This document shows, piece after piece, positions 1 to 9,674 of a stretch of DNA of 44,058 nt (position 1 is the stretch's first letter; every line of letters begins with the position of its first letter). The notes below the pieces were generated by a model. That model saw nothing but the letters and a program-made list of their open reading frames with translations. It had not been told where the DNA came from and did not search any database. Position numbers and translations under genes: made by a program. The stretch is from the NCBI RefSeq assembly GCF_000208925.1, contig NW_001914994.1:1-44058 (forward strand), read 5' to 3'. Source of the DNA: Entamoeba histolytica HM-1:IMSS (Eukaryota > Evosea > Mastigamoebida > Endamoebidae).

Positions 1-2
1 TA

Positions 3-689
3 AACTCTTCTCAGGAGGAAGTGCATTTAATGTTATATCAGATAGATATAATAGATTCAACAATTGACATTATCACAAACGTCACAATCAAAGTTCTTGA
101 AATGTTTATTATCATCTCTGAAATTTTTCTTGAAACACCATCAGTCTTTTCATCTAAAATATATCTCATATATTTTTGGTCTTTATGCAAAGGACTAATT
201 GTAATACTTACTATTATTTTATGTCTTCCATCATTACAAACATGTGTTCTTTTAACCTCAATGGAAAGAATATCCCATTTTTATTTATCAACTATGATAT
301 TATTATTATCCATTGATATTGATGGGATGACTTATTTAAAACTCTCAATGTCTGTTATTGCATTGATTGACCTCTGGGACTGTATTCAAGTAACAACATC
401 CTCTCAACATTTTATTGACTTATTTGAAGAGTTATCATTCAGTGAGGATGAAATAAATTATCACTTTAATTTTCCTGTAATTAAACATAACTCAACCACA
501 AAATATCATTACAATGAATGTCCAATTTGTATGGAACCTTTTAGTGAAAATGAGTCAATGAAACTTCTCCCATGTAAACATTATTTTCACTGTATCTGTA
601 TTGATGAGTGGATTCGTTGCCATTCATTTTGTCCCCTTTGTAAAGTTTCTTTTCACCTCAACCCTCTTAAAAAAAATAAACAAATCTAA
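3..689 (+). CDS. RING-H2 finger membrane protein, 5' end cut by window edge
   Basis: The frame is open right to the left edge, and the first in-window candidate starts are GTG (21) and ATG (30), so the true start probably lies outside the window. The N-terminal two thirds contain several hydrophobic stretches (roughly codons for IIISEIFL, LIVILTIILCL, STMILLLSI, LSMSVIALI), suggesting a multi-pass membrane protein. The C-terminus carries a complete RING-H2 zinc finger at about 520-650: CPIC, then CKHYFHCIC, then CPLC, matching C-x2-C, C-x-H-x2-H-x2-C, C-x2-C. This domain in this family acts as an E3 ubiquitin ligase. It is likely a membrane-anchored E3 with a cytosolic tail, and its substrate is unknown. 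The domain call is firm; the membrane topology is inferred. Confidence 0.8.
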   Translation, partial: NSSQEEVHLMLYQIDIIDSTIDIITNVTIKVLEMFIIISEIFLETPSVFSSKIYLIYFWSLCKGLIVILTIILCLPSLQTCVLLTSMERISHFYLSTMILLLSIDIDGMTYLKLSMSVIALIDLWDCIQVTTSSQHFIDLFEELSFSEDEINYHFNFPVIKHNSTTKYHYNECPICMEPFSENESMKLLPCKHYFHCICIDEWIRCHSFCPLCKVSFHLNPLKKNKQI

Positions 690-733
690 TTCTTTTTAAA
701 TGTTTTTCTGGAGTTTCTTTCTTAAGAAAAGTA

Positions 734-739
734 GAACTT
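734..739 (+). promoter_or_regulatory. GAAC-type promoter motif before the four-helix membrane protein
   Basis: GAACTTAAAC lies 20 nt upstream of the ATG at 754. It resembles the GAAC core element described for Entamoeba histolytica class II promoters. The assignment rests on motif and position only. Confidence 0.4.
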
Positions 740-753
740 AAACTATTTTTTTA

Positions 754-1342
754 ATGTCATACAAAGAATTACGTCAACGACAAATTATAGAAAATAATTA
801 TCGTTTGTTTTAATTGATTGAGATGAAGTTAATGAAATTTTTAATGATTAGGGGAAATTCAGGAGATTGAGAAAATAGAAGAAAAAGACCAAAAAACGTC
901 AGACATTTTCCGAAGAGTAGCTCTAGTGTTTGCATTGATATTATTTATACTAAAATTTATCATTTCTTTAAGAACGTTGTTTGTTAATGGATTTGGTGGC
1001 GAAGAGTTTTGTTTAAATGATATACATTACATTTTATCTTCTATTAAAAATGGATATATTGTATTTCTTTTAGAGTTTATTTCATCGTTATTATTCTTAT
1101 GGTGCATTTGTATATTTCCTAAATTTTATTTCATTTTGGAATATATTTCATATAAATCGATGTTATTGATTTGTGCTGGATTAACTGTATCAATGATATT
1201 ATTCACGACAGTGTTAGCTGGGTTATGGTTATTTGGACTAAATACAATTGTTGTTGGGATTTATTTTTATGCAGATTATCTCATTCGTTCAGTAACAGGA
1301 GATGTTCAAAACTTCTTGAATGAACATAAATACCAAGCATAA
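754..1342 (+). CDS. Small four-helix membrane protein, one intron
   Basis: The gene has two exons, 754-802 and 852-1342, joined across a 49-nt intron (803-851) that starts GTTTGT and ends TAG. Without the intron the second exon lacks an ATG start; with it the frame joins cleanly (CGG split codon) into 179 residues starting MSYKELRQRQ. The first ~40 residues are charged and cytosolic-looking (EIEKIEEKDQ), and are followed by four hydrophobic segments: VFALILFILKFII, IVFLLEFISSLLFLWCICIF, MLLICAGLTVSMILFTTVLA and the adjoining GLWLFGLNTIVVGIYFY. There is no signal peptide. I do not recognise a named family; the size and topology fit a small ER or Golgi multi-span protein. It ends 72 bp before the next ATG on the same strand. 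The structure is well supported; the function is unknown. Confidence 0.72.
803..851 (+). other. Spliceosomal intron, 49 nt
   Basis: It begins GTTTGT and ends GATTAG, as is typical of Entamoeba introns. It contains in-frame stops, and its removal restores an ATG-initiated reading frame. Confidence 0.7.
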
Positions 1343-1414
1343 TTGATTTATTATATTGAAATTAAAAAATTCTTAGTTCAAAGTAAGAACTTTATTTATT
1401 ATTCAAAGTACAAA

Positions 1415-2935
1415 ATGCAAAATAACTTAAAATCATACTTTCCTATCATGAAACGTTCTTTTTATGCGTTCCGAATAGAAGGAGAAATAAAGTTATTTGG
1501 AAACAATATTGAAACTGGAATTAATGGATTAAAAGAATATTATATAACACAATTTAAAGGATATCCATTTACTGAATGGTTTTGGATGATTGAATTTCAA
1601 GATAAATATTTTGGATTTCAAACTATTTTCACAATGAAGAAGGCTTATAGTTTGTCTATAAGGAAATATGTTCAAATAGGTAATCAAATACTTGAAATCA
1701 TAGACCTTACAGAAAACAAGAAAATCTCCTTTAATCAAATGGCAAAAAAGTATATCCAATTTGTGATTGAAAATAATATTAGATATGAGATTAATACAAC
1801 TCTTAAACAATCTAAGTTGGTGCAAATTGAACAAACAATCAAAGAAAAACAAAACAAAGTAAGGTCTAAGAAATCTTTAAAGAAAGAAGAACAAATCGCT
1901 CAAATTGAAGAAAAAGAAAAACAAATAGATAAGGAAAAATTTGTTACTGAACAAAGCATTACTGAAATAAAAGCTAATGAATTAACACAAACAAAAGATG
2001 ATCAAAGTGAATTAATAACAGAAACTCTTGAAGAAAATTTATCACCTACAATAATTGAAGAAAAAGGAAAAATAGATGATAATATCATTTTAAGTGAAAT
2101 TGAACAAAAGACAGAAGAGACTCAGTTCAGTGTAATAAATAGTGGTATTGAATATAAATCAGTAATCAGTCCAATTAAACGAAAGAGTTTATTATCTGAA
2201 GTGGAGAATCCATTATTAGTGAAAGAAAGGGAACGAAAAGAAAGAATAAAATTAATAGAACAGGAAGTTATTGAAGAACTAAGAAAGGTTGAAGAAGAAA
2301 AGATTGTTTGTGAAAAGAAAAGGAAAAAGAAAGAGACAAAGAAAACGAAAACAATAAAACTTAAAAAAGTAATTAATGATGAAGAAGTAACTGAAAAAAG
2401 AAAAAGAGTTAAGAAAAGTGATGACATAATTAAATGGAACATTAATGAAGATGAAGTACAAAAATTTAAAGAAGAAGTTATTAGTACTATTAACAATAAT
2501 AAATGTCTAATTGTTGTATGTAATGAAAGAGAACAAGAAATCAAAGAAGCACTATGTAAATATGTTATAGAACCAGAGTATGTTGTTGTATATCAAAATG
2601 TAATGGAAATTAACCAAAACGAAGAAAATAAAAAATTAAGAATTATTTGTAATCCAAGTGGATTAAACAATATGTTATATAGTCAATTACAGAAAGGAAT
2701 CAAATTTCATAGTAGTGATGAGTCACTTCCACTAGGGACAATAATTATTCTCAACCAAAAACAATTAAGTGCTATCTATGGTATTATTGCTATTAATAAT
2801 TTTATTCAGATAAATGGAGAAAAATGTATTAGTAAAGATAATGATCCAGTTTCATTTCTTATACAGTTTGAAGAAATTAAAAATGTGGACAAGTGTTCAA
2901 GTGATGATTTTCTTGATTTGTCCGAATCTATCTAA
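1415..2935 (+). CDS. Lys/Glu-rich protein of unknown function
   Basis: The first ATG in the long open frame is at 1415, giving 506 residues from MQNNLKSYFP; upstream codons in the frame lack ATG. Three parts are visible. An N-terminal globular stretch of about 130 residues is rich in aromatics (EWFWMIEF, YFGFQTIF). A charged middle of about 220 residues is dominated by Lys and Glu, with coiled-coil character and a strongly basic nuclear-localisation-like run (KKRKKKETKKTKTIKLKK). A second globular part of about 150 residues follows, starting at IIKWNINEDEV. No family is recognised. The basic run suggests a nuclear protein, which is inference only. The antisense open frames here are shadows of the Lys/Glu codons. 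Confidence 0.7.
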   Translation: MQNNLKSYFPIMKRSFYAFRIEGEIKLFGNNIETGINGLKEYYITQFKGYPFTEWFWMIEFQDKYFGFQTIFTMKKAYSLSIRKYVQIGNQILEIIDLTENKKISFNQMAKKYIQFVIENNIRYEINTTLKQSKLVQIEQTIKEKQNKVRSKKSLKKEEQIAQIEEKEKQIDKEKFVTEQSITEIKANELTQTKDDQSELITETLEENLSPTIIEEKGKIDDNIILSEIEQKTEETQFSVINSGIEYKSVISPIKRKSLLSEVENPLLVKERERKERIKLIEQEVIEELRKVEEEKIVCEKKRKKKETKKTKTIKLKKVINDEEVTEKRKRVKKSDDIIKWNINEDEVQKFKEEVISTINNNKCLIVVCNEREQEIKEALCKYVIEPEYVVVYQNVMEINQNEENKKLRIICNPSGLNNMLYSQLQKGIKFHSSDESLPLGTIIILNQKQLSAIYGIIAINNFIQINGEKCISKDNDPVSFLIQFEEIKNVDKCSSDDFLDLSESI

Positions 2936-3236
2936 TGAGAAAATAACAATAAAAGAAATAAAAAAAAAAGAAAAGAGATTTTATAATAAAAATTGTTTTA
3001 TATTACAAGTTAATTTTAGTAGTATGAAAACGAAAAAAGAAGAATAAATAAAAGTATTACGTTTGAAAAGAGAATTAAGAAAGAAAAGAGAAAAAATAAA
3101 AACTATTTCAAGAACGAAGAAGAACTAAAGAAGAATGGTAAAAAATTAGAAATAATACAAAAAAGTTAACAAAATAACAACAATAAAAAGAAAAAAGAAT
3201 AGAAAAAAGAAACTAAAAAATTGATAAGTGAGTAGA
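2936..3236. other. Intergenic, A-rich
   Basis: This 301-nt stretch is dominated by A and AAG/AAAG runs between two same-strand genes. I see no coding frame, RNA gene or clear motif. Confidence 0.6.
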
Positions 3237-3879
3237 ATGAATCCTAATACTAATGGATCTGTTATTTCTAACTCTATTAGTACTCCCCAACAACCAATCG
3301 ATAGAAGTCATCAACAACAAAGATATCAACAACCTCAATATCAAACATTCCCTAATCAACAAATTCCTGTTCAATATCAAGGACAACCAATGTATCAGCC
3401 AAGAGTAGGATATCAATCAGAATATATTCAACCACAAGTACAACAACCACAAAATAATTTTATTGATATACCTACATTACAAGGATTGATTGAACAATAT
3501 TTACAATTTTATTATACAGATGATGAAATTATTAGAGAATTAGAAAAGAAAAGTATTCCAACTGAAATGACAATTTATATATTAACTAAATTAAAAGAAC
3601 AAAATCCAAATTATTTTAAAGCTTATGAAATCCGTCTAACAATAAAAGGTTTGATTTATTTTTAATTTTTAATCTATTTATATTTAATATATAGGTCAAA
3701 TAGCTCGTTTTAATGAACTTATTCAAAAACATCTTACTGTATCAAATACTGTTCAACCTGAAACTACTCCAATACAACAAGTTCCTCAACAACAATTCAC
3801 CCAAGACATATATCAAGAAAACTTTGGTGGAAGTTATATTTCAGGGGCATATCAAGGTGATCAATCAATGGGAATGTAA
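3237..3879 (+). CDS. Gln/Pro-rich protein with a TIGR01589-like domain, one intron
   Basis: Exons 3237-3648 and 3695-3879 join across a 46-nt intron (3649-3694, GTTTGA...ATATAG) to give 198 residues from MNPNTNGSVI. The first ~70 residues are Gln/Tyr/Pro-rich and disordered. Residues of about 75-140 form a compact domain, with the pattern LIEQYLQFYYTDDEII, then LTKLKEQNPNYFKAYEIRL, then KGQIARFNELIQKH. This matches what I recall of the short plant domain TIGR01589 / A_thal_3526 (pattern LIE..LQLYM...EV...L...EENREFFKAYYLRL..K.QI..FN.LL). The intron sits inside the domain and its removal is needed to complete it. The C-terminal tail is again Gln/Gly-rich. The function is unknown in any organism that I know of. 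The gene structure is convincing; the domain match is from memory. Confidence 0.72.
3649..3694 (+). other. Spliceosomal intron, 46 nt
   Basis: It begins GTTTGA and ends TATAG. Read-through hits a stop at once, while splicing continues a conserved domain (KG|QIARFNELIQKH). Confidence 0.75.
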
Positions 3880-4078
3880 ATCAATCGTTTCATCTTATTA
3901 TAACAAAATTAAATCATAAATTGAATAATTTTTAATTTTAAATTAAGAAATATCCAGTATGTAATATTGGAAATAGAGTATATTATCAATTTGTGGTAGT
4001 GAATAAAATTGTACAATAGAATTTAATATTCTTCCAATAAATAATAATTAAATTATAATAACTATTAAAAGCTTTGCT

Positions 4079-4258
4079 TCATGTAATAATACTTCCAATC
4101 ATTCCTCTAAAAATAACTCTTAGACAACCTTTAAGAAATTTAAATTCCCTCTATAAACTTGTTATTAGTTTTGTTCCATGTTTTGTTCCATTAATTTCAT
4201 CAAAATTTTTACTCGTTATTGATGTCATTAATTCAACAATTGTCAATTGATATGATCT
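4079..4258 (-). pseudogene. Possible degenerate coding remnant
   Basis: Read on the minus strand, this stretch gives about 60 codons of balanced, protein-like composition (RSYQLTIVELMTSITSK..., then after one in-frame TAG, REFKFLKGCLRVIFRGMIGS), ending in TGA. The amino-acid mix is less biased than translated A/T spacer usually is. I cannot name a family. It may be chance; it is listed because it adjoins a second coding-looking fragment on the same strand. Confidence 0.2.
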
Positions 4259-4369
4259 TCAAAAAAAACTAAAATAAGTGTTGTTATTGAAATACAATAA
4301 ATTATTAGTCTTTTTTTTCATTCAAATACATTATTGAATGTCAAACAGAAGTAGTTAAAAAAAAGTCAC

Positions 4370-4564
4370 TTAAATTTGTTTGGTTTTACTACGTCCAAAG
4401 ATAAAAACAAATAATGTACCACAAGAAACTCCCCAAAAAATATCGTCGTGAGAAATAGAAAAAATAACAAAAACAACAGAAATATGAATTGATTTTCTTA
4501 TTATATAACTAGAAATATTATATTTTTTATTTAATACGCTAGAAAATAATAATAATAATAGCAA
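4370..4564 (-). pseudogene. Possible fragment of a dolichol-kinase/CTP-transferase-like membrane protein
   Basis: This is a minus-strand frame of 64 codons with two hydrophobic segments and the string IIRKSIHISVVFVIF. An R-K-x-x-H motif at the start of a membrane helix is typical of the dolichol kinase / phytol kinase / CDP-DAG-synthase-like family, whose members are normally about 200 residues or longer. The start is weak and no continuation is visible on either side, so a full gene is not supported. It could be a remnant or chance. Confidence 0.22.
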
Positions 4565-4792
4565 GATTTGCTAACCAATTAATCTCCAACCACTTATTTT
4601 GAGTAAGTATTAAATTTTAATTCTTTAAAAAAAAAAGAAGTATTTTTAAAAACTTATTTTTAATGTTAATGCGAAAATATTAAAATAGTTTTCAAAATGT
4701 CTTCTTTTAGACAAATTCAATTTGTTTTGTTTAATTAAAAAAGTGAAACTAATAAAAATGTAAACAAAAACTTTTATGTAAAATTTATTAAA

Positions 4793-6883
4793 TTAATTAA
4801 TTGGTGGATTTACTTTACGTCTAATTGGTAATGCTGGTTTTTCTGTTTGAGAACTTTGTTGTTGGAACATAGCAAGCCTTTCTTTAAATGAGTTGTTTTC
4901 GTGTTGTGTTACATCAACATTTGGTGTTGTTGTTTGTGTATTAACTTTTGGGGCAGCTCTACTTGGGACCAAAGGTTTTGAATTTGTTATTGTTGAAGAA
5001 GGATTGGTTGTATTTCCACGAGAAGGAGGTAATAGTTTTGTTCTTTGAATATTAGAGTTTGATGGTTGTCTTTGAGGAAGAGAAGGTTGAGCCCTTTTAA
5101 TTGGTTGTTGAGGAATAGTAGTATTATTGTTTTCTTTTTTAATTGGTTGAATTTCTTTTTTATCAGTTGAATTATCAAATGATTCAGATGTTGTTATAGA
5201 AGTTTCTTGTCTTAACGATTTTTGTTTCGTTGTAGAAGAATGAGGAGGAAGCTCTGATGAAGATAGTTGTTGTGATTGTTGAACTTTTTTTAATGATTGA
5301 GAAGATAAATCAAATTGTTTAGAAGGTAAATTAAATTGGACTTGACAACTTTCTGTTTTTTGATGAGAAGGACGTGTTGGTAAAGGTGATAAATAAGAGG
5401 CTTGTTTATTTATTTGTGTATCATTAGAAGATGATTTTATAGTAGAAGGAGTTTGTTCTTGACTGAGAGTATTATTAGTTGAATGAATAGGATTATTAAA
5501 CTGTTTTGATTGTTCTGGTAAAGCAGGAGAAGAAGTAGTATCTTTAACAATTTGTTGAGGTTGACTTGTAGTGAGAGAGTTTCTTCTTTTAGTTTCTACT
5601 TGAAGTTCATCATAACACTTAAGACATACATAATCTACCCTTCCTAATTTTGGTACTTTACAACGAGTTCTACAATTGGCACAAATAATATATCCACAAT
5701 TCCTACAATGATGTTTACGGAAAAACAAAGTAAATGGAGTTCCACATCTCATACATTCATTTGCCTCTTCATCAGGAATCCATACAGTAGTTGAATTAAC
5801 TGTAATTTCATTTCTTAATGTTAATAATCTGCTTCTTTCGTCTTGAGCTGCATTACTTATATTATCAAACCATGCTTTTTTTTCTTCTTCAGTTTCGCAT
5901 TGAAAAGTAATATCAACTTCAGATGAACTTAAACTAAGAATTCTAAAGCAATGAAGAGAATTAGGAGAGTCTTTAATATCTTTAATCATAATACTTTCAA
6001 TATTATACATTCCAATAACACTTAATTTTCTTTCATCTCCAATACCATACATTAACATATCATTAAATAAATAAATAAATCTTGGTTTATTAATTTTCTT
6101 TCCTATTTCTAATACTTCTCCCGATTTAACAAATGATCTTCCAGGTTTTACAATTGATTCTGCTGTTGCACCTTCACATGTTTTAGCAATTGTTATTAAC
6201 TTATCTCTTCTTTCTCTTTCTCTAACACTATCATTAGCATATTGAGTACATTCTTTTAAAAAAGCTAATGCACTAACTATATTGTTATAATCAGGATGAT
6301 CTGTTGGTGTATGTTTTAATAATTCATTTAATAAAAGATTATATCGAGGTAATCTTTGTACTGGTGTAATTAAATATGAACGAAGATCTAATTGAACTTT
6401 AGCATTAATACGAAGTCTTTGTTGTTCTAAATATCTACTTACATGAGGAGAACTACATACATCTTTTAAAACTGCTAATACAGCTTCAGAATTTCCAACA
6501 ATTAATTTATAAACTTTAAAAAAATGAGCAAATTCAACAAATATTGAACCAATACAATCATATAATTTTCCTTTTTCTTTTTGCTCTTTTAATTGTTCAA
6601 AAAAAGAAGAGTTCATAGATTGAACGTCTGGAAAATGAAGGAAAATAACATCCAATTTATTTTTTGGAATAATGCCTTTATTTTCATTTAATGGTTCATA
6701 GTAATATTTAATACATAATTTTAATCCTTGTACATATGACTCTTCAGTATCATATATCTCATTTATAATTCTTCTTCGTTGGTCAAGTGGCTCTTCATTC
6801 TCTTTAACAGGATGTTCAATCTTAAAATCTACTTCGGTAAAATTTCCGTCTTTATCTATTACTTCAAAGTCTTCTAAGTTCAT
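4793..6883 (-). CDS. DH-PH-FYVE protein (Rho-family guanine nucleotide exchange factor)
   Basis: This 696-residue protein starts at ATG 6883. Residues of about 37-223 are a Dbl-homology domain, with the conserved helix RRRIINEIYDTEESYVQGL and the CR3 helix ITPVQRLPRYNLLLNELLK. Residues ~248-346 are a PH domain ending at the invariant tryptophan (KKAWFDNI). Residues 366-427 are a FYVE zinc finger with all signatures: WIPD (368-371), RKHHCR (389-394), RVDYVC (415-420), and eight zinc ligands. The last ~270 residues are Ser/Gln/Pro-rich low complexity with proline-rich strings (KPALPIRRK, SLPQRQPS) that could bind SH3 domains. DH-PH activates Rho GTPases and FYVE binds phosphatidylinositol 3-phosphate, so it probably couples Rho activation to endosomal or phagosomal membranes. 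Entamoeba has an expanded family of such FYVE-Dbl proteins. Confidence 0.93.
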   Translation of the reverse strand: MNLEDFEVIDKDGNFTEVDFKIEHPVKENEEPLDQRRRIINEIYDTEESYVQGLKLCIKYYYEPLNENKGIIPKNKLDVIFLHFPDVQSMNSSFFEQLKEQKEKGKLYDCIGSIFVEFAHFFKVYKLIVGNSEAVLAVLKDVCSSPHVSRYLEQQRLRINAKVQLDLRSYLITPVQRLPRYNLLLNELLKHTPTDHPDYNNIVSALAFLKECTQYANDSVRERERRDKLITIAKTCEGATAESIVKPGRSFVKSGEVLEIGKKINKPRFIYLFNDMLMYGIGDERKLSVIGMYNIESIMIKDIKDSPNSLHCFRILSLSSSEVDITFQCETEEEKKAWFDNISNAAQDERSRLLTLRNEITVNSTTVWIPDEEANECMRCGTPFTLFFRKHHCRNCGYIICANCRTRCKVPKLGRVDYVCLKCYDELQVETKRRNSLTTSQPQQIVKDTTSSPALPEQSKQFNNPIHSTNNTLSQEQTPSTIKSSSNDTQINKQASYLSPLPTRPSHQKTESCQVQFNLPSKQFDLSSQSLKKVQQSQQLSSSELPPHSSTTKQKSLRQETSITTSESFDNSTDKKEIQPIKKENNNTTIPQQPIKRAQPSLPQRQPSNSNIQRTKLLPPSRGNTTNPSSTITNSKPLVPSRAAPKVNTQTTTPNVDVTQHENNSFKERLAMFQQQSSQTEKPALPIRRKVNPPIN

Positions 6884-7122
6884 TTGTGATTTAATTTCTT
6901 ATTTTAAAGTTCACCTAAATAAACCATTTCTTTTTTTTATTCCATCGTTTTTTTGCTATTTTCTTAATTTGTCATTTCTTTTTTCTCAATGTCTAAATTT
7001 AATTAAAACTCTTATTTTTCGTTTTTTTTTTTAATATTTTTTTCTTTTTATTTTTGATAATAATTCATATAGATATTTTTTTGCAATATAAAACAAAAAA
7101 TAAAATCTTCTTGTTAAAAGAA

Positions 7123-7128
7123 GAACTT
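7123..7128 (+). promoter_or_regulatory. GAAC-type promoter motif before the MMTAG2-like gene
   Basis: GAACTTAAAATATTCA lies 29 nt upstream of the ATG at 7152. The GAAC core is followed by ATTCA, which resembles the Entamoeba initiator. This is a motif match only. Confidence 0.45.
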
Positions 7129-7151
7129 AAAATATTCAATCAAAGTAATTT

Positions 7152-7553
7152 ATGTCTGCACGACATACAAAAGACTTTGACTGGGATACATTAAGAGGAA
7201 ATCAAAATGAGTCTCATTATCTAGGAGGAACAACTAAATGTCATCAATCTTGGTTTCAAAAATATATTGATAAAGAACAAGAAAGACTAATTAATAAACA
7301 ACACACAAAAAAAGAAGACCAAAAGGGATTATACTCTACTTCATTTTTAAATTCATTTTTAAATAAAGAAAAAGAAAACAATTTAAAGAAAAGTGTTATT
7401 CAAACACTTCCTTCATCTAATGAAATGAAAGATTTTTCAAAATTAAACGAAAAAGAAAAACTTGAAAAAAAACCAAAGAAAGAAAAACCAAAAGATTTAG
7501 AAAATAGGAAGAAAGATGGAATTGTATCAAAGAAATTACATTTTAAAAAATAA
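7152..7553 (+). CDS. Small basic protein, MMTAG2-like N-terminus
   Basis: This 133-residue protein starts MSARHTKDFDWDTLRGNQ. The N-terminal ~35 residues (FDWDTL...ESHYLGGTTKCHQSWF) resemble the conserved start of the MMTAG2 / kinase-phosphorylation-domain family, whose pattern as I recall it is FNWEDVK...RENYLG...RWQ. The rest is Lys/Glu-rich and probably disordered, ending KKLHFKK. Human MMTAG2 is an RNA-associated nuclear protein of poorly known role. The start is supported by a GAAC motif 29 nt upstream. The existence of the gene is likely; the family match is tentative and by eye. Confidence 0.65.
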   Translation: MSARHTKDFDWDTLRGNQNESHYLGGTTKCHQSWFQKYIDKEQERLINKQHTKKEDQKGLYSTSFLNSFLNKEKENNLKKSVIQTLPSSNEMKDFSKLNEKEKLEKKPKKEKPKDLENRKKDGIVSKKLHFKK

Positions 7554-8079
7554 TAGTTTATTAAATGAATAAATATAACCTTCAAAATTATCACAAATTT
7601 TCTAAATTTAAAATAAATCAAAACTAATTACCCCAAAGAAAAGAAAAATCTTTAAAAAATCTCAATAAGATTGAAAGCGGATATTATGATAAGTAGAATT
7701 AATGAATTTTTTTGGTTTGAAAAAGCAAATCTATTTTTATATTCATAACTCACAAAATAATCTTTCTTTTTAAAATGATTTGTATAAAATAACTCATTAT
7801 AAATATTACTTAAAAGTATAAAAATTAATTGCTTTGAGACATGAATGTATCATCCTTTAAAACTATACTGATATCTGTTTTTATTATTTAAACTGAAAAA
7901 GAAGTGAGCTATTCAATATTAAAATTCACTATTAACAAAAATTGTTATTCCATCATCGATTCTTTCTCTCATTGAAACCCTGAAAACTTTTCACCAGAAA
8001 AAATAAAGGTGGAAGAACCAAATTGACTTTCTTTAATATTTAAACTATCAGAGTAATTTCATCTCATAATTCATTTGAA
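7554..8079. other. Intergenic spacer
   Basis: This is 526 nt of A/T-rich DNA between two plus-strand genes. A TATTTAAAC box-like sequence lies at about 8037-8045, about 35-40 nt before the ATG at 8080. Nothing else is recognised. Confidence 0.5.
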
Positions 8080-9564
8080 ATGAGTACTTCTGATAAGGCT
8101 GAGCGTTCATTAAAACCTTATTGGTATCCAATGTTTGATAATGAAGAAAATGAAATATTACCTTATTTAAAGGCTAATGTAAAAAGACCTAATATTAATA
8201 CAAAAATTATTGACTTCATTGTAAAACTCTTAGGAGTGATATTTGTTGCTTCAATTGTTTTTGTTGGTTCTAAACAATTATATGGATTATATGACCTTTC
8301 TTTCCCCATTTTCTCTCAACAAAATGCAAAAGCCTTATGTATCTCTGCTTCTATATTTTCAATTCTTTTTATTATAATGGTTTATTTCATTGCAAAAAAA
8401 GAACCATCAGTCTATCTGGTTGGATTTTGTACTGCTAAACCACCAGAAGAACTTGCAACAACAAATGACCAATTTCAAAAATTTACTGAAGATATTAAAC
8501 GTTTTAATCCAACTTCATTAGATTTTCTCGCACGTTTAATTCATAGAACAGGGTTAGGTGACCATACATATTTACCACCAGCATTCCATACCGTTCCACC
8601 TGATGATACGTATAAATCTTCAAGATATGAGATGGAGATAAGTATTAAAATTGCTTGTGATGAATTATTTAAGAAATTAAAGATTGACCCCCAAAAAGAT
8701 ATTGACTTTGTAATTACTAATTGTTCTATGTTTGCTCCAACTCCATCATTATCTGCAATGATTATGAATATTTATAAAATGAAAGAAACATGTAAAAATT
8801 ATTCATTAGGTGGAATGGGGTGTTCAGCAGGATTAATCTCTATTGACTTAGCAAGAGACTTATTAAGACGTAATAAAAATATTAATATTTTAGTTTACTC
8901 CACTGAATGTATTACTAGAGGATGGTATCCTGGACAAGAAAAAGGAAGATTGTTATCTGATACTTTATTTAGAATGGGTGGAGCCGCTATTTTATTGTCT
9001 AATAAGTCAAAGTATTCATCTATTGCACCATATAAATTAGTTACTACTGTTAGAATTAACCATCAAAAATATGATGATTCTTATAATTGTATTTTCCAAT
9101 CTGAAGATGATGACGGAATAGTAGGAGTAAAAATTGGAAGAGATTTATTAAAATGTGTTACAAGAGCATTAGTCCAAAATTTAAATCAATTAATGCCAGT
9201 AGTAATGAGTTGGAAAGATGTCTTTTTATATCTTATTGATATGGTTCAACATAAATTAAATATGAAAAAGAAAGAAGATATCTTTAAACCTAATTTCAGA
9301 GAGACTTTCCAAGGATTTTGTATCCATGCTGGTGGAAGAGCTATTATTGATGGACTTCAAGAAAACTTAAATCTTACTGATGAAGATTGTATGCCTTCAA
9401 GAGCTGCTTTATACCGATTTGGAAATACTTCTTCTTCATCTGTTTGGTATGAATTTAAATTTATTGAAAGAATTCATACCTTACAAAAAGGAGATAAAGT
9501 TTGGCAAATTGGTTTTGGTTCAGGATTAAAGTGTAATTCTGTTGTTTGGAAAAAGATCAACTGA
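8080..9564 (+). CDS. 3-ketoacyl-CoA synthase (plant FAE1/KCS-type fatty acid elongase)
   Basis: This 494-residue protein has two N-terminal membrane helices (about 47-66 and 88-105) followed by the condensing-enzyme domain. The catalytic triad is visible: Cys248 in LGGMGCSAG, His416 in FCIHAGGRA, and Asn449 in YRFGNTSSSS. Other KCS signatures are ITNCSMFAPTPSLSAMI and, near the C-terminus, KVWQIGFGSGLKCNSVVW. The enzyme condenses acyl-CoA with malonyl-CoA, the first step of very-long-chain fatty acid elongation in the ER membrane. The length and order match plant KCS proteins, unlike the ELO-type elongases of animals and fungi. It is convergent with the CHID1-like gene (110-nt gap). No key residue is missing. 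Confidence 0.95.
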   Translation: MSTSDKAERSLKPYWYPMFDNEENEILPYLKANVKRPNINTKIIDFIVKLLGVIFVASIVFVGSKQLYGLYDLSFPIFSQQNAKALCISASIFSILFIIMVYFIAKKEPSVYLVGFCTAKPPEELATTNDQFQKFTEDIKRFNPTSLDFLARLIHRTGLGDHTYLPPAFHTVPPDDTYKSSRYEMEISIKIACDELFKKLKIDPQKDIDFVITNCSMFAPTPSLSAMIMNIYKMKETCKNYSLGGMGCSAGLISIDLARDLLRRNKNINILVYSTECITRGWYPGQEKGRLLSDTLFRMGGAAILLSNKSKYSSIAPYKLVTTVRINHQKYDDSYNCIFQSEDDDGIVGVKIGRDLLKCVTRALVQNLNQLMPVVMSWKDVFLYLIDMVQHKLNMKKKEDIFKPNFRETFQGFCIHAGGRAIIDGLQENLNLTDEDCMPSRAALYRFGNTSSSSVWYEFKFIERIHTLQKGDKVWQIGFGSGLKCNSVVWKKIN

Positions 9565-9674
9565 TTAGAATGATCCTTTAATTAAGACAGAAACCTTTTA
9601 ATTTGATTATGGTTTTTATATCTTTTTTGAAAATTGACAACTGTTCATATGAAAAGAACCAATTAAAGATTTCA

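Larger units (their letters stand above)
3880..4792. other. Gene-poor spacer with possible gene remnants
   Basis: This is about 0.9 kb between the convergent 3' ends of the TIGR01589-like gene and the DH-PH-FYVE gene. It holds two short minus-strand stretches that look weakly coding (annotated separately) and otherwise only A/T-rich sequence. Confidence 0.5.

Noticed and set aside
2122..2544. 140-codon minus-strand frame inside the Lys/Glu-rich gene
   Set aside because: It is a shadow of GAA/AAA codons read backwards as Ser/Phe/Leu; the plus-strand frame is far longer.
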